Part shown: positions 40,220-41,002 of the stretch, in pieces | Numbering within the stretch: position 1 is the stretch's first letter | Layout of the letters: every line of letters begins with the position of its first letter | Origin: Nitrososphaerota archaeon | GTDB taxonomy: Archaea > Thermoproteota > Nitrososphaeria > Nitrososphaerales > CADDZS01 | DNA: 41,002 nucleotides | Direction of reading: 5' to 3' | Assembly: GCA_021325255.1 (NCBI GenBank) | Contig: JAJPHP010000018.1 | Coordinates: 1 to 41,002 of the forward strand | Translations under genes and position numbers: made by a program | Notes under the pieces: model-generated | Databases searched by the model: none | Told to the model about the DNA's origin: nothing | What the model saw: the letters and a program-made list of their open reading frames with translations, nothing else

Positions 40220-41002
40220 ATGCAATCGCAAGCTAGTAAGAAATTCAAAAGAGCGGACAGAATCCGTTCTCATCAACCTCATCGAATAGACTTCAGTGCC
40301 GCAACATCTCCTGAAAAGACACTTGCTATGTTTGCCATAGTCGTCGTGATCGCTTTTGCACTCGTTCTGTCATACTCGTACTTTTTGGAGAGGACGCCTC
40401 AACGAGGCATTCAGACGGTGACCTCGACGATCACCAAGGCATTCACAATTGTTTCAAGGACAATGGTCACGGGTCCGCCCAATCAGACCAAGGCAGCAGG
40501 CTTTGACGCTGTGGCAATCTACATAGAGGCGAATGCAAGCGTCGTCACCGTATCCGGAAGCACCAGCTCGGGGCTGGTTGTAGGTTCTGGCTTTGTCACT
40601 GCATACCAGAACTCGACATACATACTCACGAATTTTCACGTGGTGGATTCCGTGTCCGACATCACAGTGACGTTCTGGGATGGGAACTCTTACCCGGCGA
40701 GGATGATCGCGTCGGATCCTTACTCTGATCTAGCAATTCTGACAACCGAGGCGCCCCACTTTGAGTTTCCACACCCTCTGTCATTGTATCCTTCTTCTTT
40801 TCTCAATGTCGGTCAGACCGTAGTCGCCATTGGTGCTCCCTTCGGACTGTCCGGGTCCATGACTGTAGGCATCATAAGCCAGCTTGGGAGGACACTTCAG
40901 GATCCGACAGCGGGCAACTTTTCAATCGCTGCCGTGATACAGTTCAGCGCCCCGATCAACCCGGGCAACTCTGGTGGCCCCTTGCTTGACTCGAACGGGG
41001 AC
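40220..41002 (+). CDS. HtrA/DegP-type serine protease, C-terminally cut by the window
   Basis: 261 codons from ATG 40220, running off the window edge. A charged N-terminus (~35 residues) and one membrane helix (MFAIVVVIAFALVLSYSYF) anchor it with the protease outside. The catalytic triad is visible: His in ILTNFHVVDSV, Asp in SDPYSDLAIL, and Ser in INPGNSGGPLLDSNGD. VGQTVVAIGAPFGLSGSMTVGIIS is the conserved S1-family core of HtrA proteins. PDZ domains would lie beyond the window. It probably degrades or checks misfolded extracytoplasmic proteins. Confidence 0.94.
   Translation, partial: MQSQASKKFKRADRIRSHQPHRIDFSAATSPEKTLAMFAIVVVIAFALVLSYSYFLERTPQRGIQTVTSTITKAFTIVSRTMVTGPPNQTKAAGFDAVAIYIEANASVVTVSGSTSSGLVVGSGFVTAYQNSTYILTNFHVVDSVSDITVTFWDGNSYPARMIASDPYSDLAILTTEAPHFEFPHPLSLYPSSFLNVGQTVVAIGAPFGLSGSMTVGIISQLGRTLQDPTAGNFSIAAVIQFSAPINPGNSGGPLLDSNGD

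Noticed and set aside
39982..40236. Plus-strand 84-codon frame overlapping the GNAT gene end and the protease start
   Set aside because: It overlaps both well-supported genes and has no recognisable domain.

Overview
The window is archaeal and most likely comes from the Nitrososphaerota (Thaumarchaeota), probably a soil or acid-soil lineage rather than a classical ammonia oxidiser. This is inferred from gene content: a thermosome, the wyosine enzyme Taw1, a THUMP-domain protein, a four-CBS protein with a predicted HPF-like tail, archaeal TATA-like promoters with short leaders, and Ser/Thr-rich anchored surface proteins. I see no tRNA, rRNA, CRISPR array, insertion sequence or prophage. TTG start codons are common, in about a quarter to a third of the genes.

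Layout. 1-2113 (minus): thermosome N-terminus, four-CBS protein, SDR dehydrogenase. 2312-5124 (plus): a four-gene 2-oxoacid:ferredoxin oxidoreductase operon (D-A-B-C) whose ferredoxin gene has an in-frame TAG. 5246-10105 (plus): a small protein, a CBS-plus-HPF-like protein, a two-CBS protein, a CapA-type phosphoesterase overlapping a THUMP protein, and a small membrane protein. 10276-19571: a phosphate block with phoU-pstB-pstA-pstC, a small gene and pstS (all minus), an uncharacterised gene interrupted by TAG, a divergent small zinc-finger gene plus PadR-like regulator, and a secreted phospholipase C/acid phosphatase. A recurring AT-rich element (ATATATTCTAT and its inverted form) sits at four promoter regions of this block and is a candidate Pho operator.

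20219-25998 (plus): tandem universal stress protein, a truncated AIR-synthase-like protein, then an operon of an orphan three-repeat CDF cytosolic-domain protein, an MgtA-type P-type ATPase and a small membrane protein. 26320-28630 (minus): small zinc-binding, winged-helix, ribbon-helix-helix and HMA-like proteins. 28959-31560 (plus): formate-tetrahydrofolate ligase, MoaD/ThiS-like protein, ferredoxin-fold barrel protein. 31624-33747 (minus): soluble histidine kinase. 34084-35373 (plus): Taw1 with an inserted helix-turn-helix-like segment. 35416-37760 (minus): Tat-type Rieske protein with a five-helix, four-histidine cytochrome b-like protein, a Ser/Thr-rich secreted protein and a membrane-anchored HTH regulator. 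37968-41002 (plus): DUF4382-like secreted protein, GNAT acetyltransferase and an HtrA-type protease cut by the window end.

How the genes fit together: the phosphate block combines uptake (PstSCAB), signalling (PhoU), scavenging (secreted phosphoesterase) and probably local regulators under one shared DNA element. The Rieske/cytochrome pair, the CDF-domain/MgtA operon, the Taw1 insertion and the two single-TAG interruptions are the most unusual items.
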